From positions 1 to 15,070 of the forward strand of contig CALEZJ010000629.1 in NCBI GenBank assembly GCA_937927885.1: a stretch of 15,070 bases of DNA, read 5' to 3'. Source of the stretch: an uncultured Paracoccaceae bacterium (GTDB lineage: Bacteria > Pseudomonadota > Alphaproteobacteria > Rhodobacterales > Rhodobacteraceae). Below, in pieces: positions 14,265-15,070 of the stretch. A program made the position numbers and the translations under genes. Positions within the stretch are counted from its first letter, which is position 1, and each line of letters opens with the position of its first letter. Below the pieces are notes generated by a model. It was not told the origin of the DNA and made no database searches. It worked only from the letters and a program-made list of their open reading frames with translations.

Positions 14265-15070
14265 ATGCCGAAAAGAACCGATATCTCCTCGATCATGATC
14301 ATCGGTGCGGGGCCCATCGTGATCGGGCAGGCCTGCGAGTTCGACTATTCCGGCGCGCAGGCATGCAAGGCATTGCGCGAGGAAGGGTACCGTGTGATCC
14401 TGGTCAACTCGAACCCGGCCACGATCATGACCGATCCGCAACTGGCCGATGCCACCTATATCGAGCCGATCACCCCCGAGGTTGTCGCCAAGATCATCGA
14501 AAAGGAACGCCCCGACGCGTTGCTGCCGACGATGGGCGGGCAGACAGCGCTGAACACGGCGCTGGCGCTCGATGACATGGGGGTGCTGGAGAAATTCGGC
14601 GTGACGATGATCGGCGCCAAGCGCCACGCCATCGAAATGGCCGAAGACCGCAAGCTGTTTCGCGAGGCCATGGACCGCATCGGCCTGGAGAACCCCAAGG
14701 CGACCATCGTGTCGGCGCCCAAGGTCAACGGCCGCTATGATGTGAAGGCCGGGGTGGCGCAGGCGCTGGAGGCGCTCGATTACGTCGGCCTGCCCGCGAT
14801 CATACGCCCTGCCTTTACGCTCGGCGGTACCGGCGGCGGCGTGGCCTATAATCGCGATGATTACGAGGCCATCGTGAAATCGGGGCTAGAGGCCAGCCCG
14901 GTCGCGCAGGTGCTGGTGGATGAATCCCTGCTGGGCTGGAAGGAATACGAGATGGAGGTGGTCCGCGACACGGCGGACAACGCGATCATCGTCTGTTCCA
15001 TCGAAAACGTCGACCCGATGGGCGTGCACACCGGTGACAGCATCACCGTCGCCCCGGCGCTGACGCTGAC
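14265..15070 (+). CDS. carB: Carbamoyl-phosphate synthase large subunit (3' end missing)
   Basis: The first 268 codons of CarB, which makes carbamoyl phosphate from bicarbonate, ATP and glutamine-derived ammonia for arginine and pyrimidine synthesis. The visible part begins [20 protein letters not shown], the characteristic CarB N-terminus. It continues with [30 protein letters not shown] and [11 protein letters not shown] of the pre-ATP-grasp domain. The first ATP-grasp domain follows, with [13 protein letters not shown] (the glycine-rich ATP loop) and [20 protein letters not shown]. No stop codon occurs before the window ends; the full protein is normally near 1,100 residues. GGGG at about 14254-14257 serves as a loosely spaced ribosome site. 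carA is not adjacent upstream, which is usual in many alphaproteobacteria. The gene appears functionally unrelated to the operon before it. Confidence 0.97.
   Translation, partial: MPKRTDISSIMIIGAGPIVIGQACEFDYSGAQACKALREEGYRVILVNSNPATIMTDPQLADATYIEPITPEVVAKIIEKERPDALLPTMGGQTALNTALALDDMGVLEKFGVTMIGAKRHAIEMAEDRKLFREAMDRIGLENPKATIVSAPKVNGRYDVKAGVAQALEALDYVGLPAIIRPAFTLGGTGGGVAYNRDDYEAIVKSGLEASPVAQVLVDESLLGWKEYEMEVVRDTADNAIIVCSIENVDPMGVHTGDSITVAPALTL

Overview
The window is GC-rich DNA, about two-thirds G+C by eye, packed with genes that overlap or nearly touch. It looks like a chromosome segment of an alphaproteobacterium, most likely of the Rhodobacterales (Rhodobacter/Paracoccus type). The reasons are the NAD-dependent molybdenum formate dehydrogenase cluster ending fdsA-fdhD-fdsD, the periplasmic TRAP transporter, the stand-alone carB, and G/C-run palindromes followed by an AGTATTTTT...AAGATGAAG tail, which I recall as a frequent intergenic element in that order. 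This placement is inference; no rRNA or tRNA is present to confirm it.

Layout. (1) 1-3560, plus strand: the 3' end of a formate dehydrogenase operon, with fdsA (5' end cut off by the window), the sulfurtransferase/chaperone gene fdhD and the small delta subunit fdsD. (2) 3574-6138, minus strand: a two-gene unit, an RpiR/MurR-type regulator followed by a Na+/phosphate-cotransporter-like protein with a PhoU-like tail. It converges with fdsD, leaving a 13 bp gap. (3) 6139-6266: a divergent intergenic region, probably the control region of the next operon. (4) 6267-14086, plus strand: seven genes in a row. They encode an N-formylglutamate-amidohydrolase-family hydrolase, TRAP small and large permeases, a Tat-exported TRAP binding protein, a glutamine-synthetase-like ligase, an aldehyde dehydrogenase and an iron-type alcohol dehydrogenase. 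A palindromic repeat lies between the binding-protein and ligase genes, and a hairpin terminator follows the last gene. (5) 14265-15070: the start of carB (carbamoyl-phosphate synthase large subunit) with its own candidate promoter.

The most interesting part is region 2-4. The enzyme set suggests an inducible catabolic route. TRAP imports a small organic substrate. The GS-like ligase, which has Phe where true glutamine synthetase has its ammonium-site Glu, would join the gamma-carboxyl of glutamate to an amine. The alcohol and aldehyde dehydrogenases would oxidise a hydroxyl end to a carboxylate, and the amidohydrolase would release glutamate and an amino acid. An amino alcohol such as ethanolamine, a propanolamine or alaninol would fit. 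This logic resembles the known gamma-glutamylation routes for putrescine (Puu), isopropylamine (IpuC) and ethanolamine (Streptomyces GlnA4), but the gene set here is different. The substrate is not proven by the sequence.

No CRISPR array, insertion sequence, integrase, phage gene, tRNA or rRNA was seen. No stretch above 300 bases lacks a gene; the longest gap is the 178 bp before carB.
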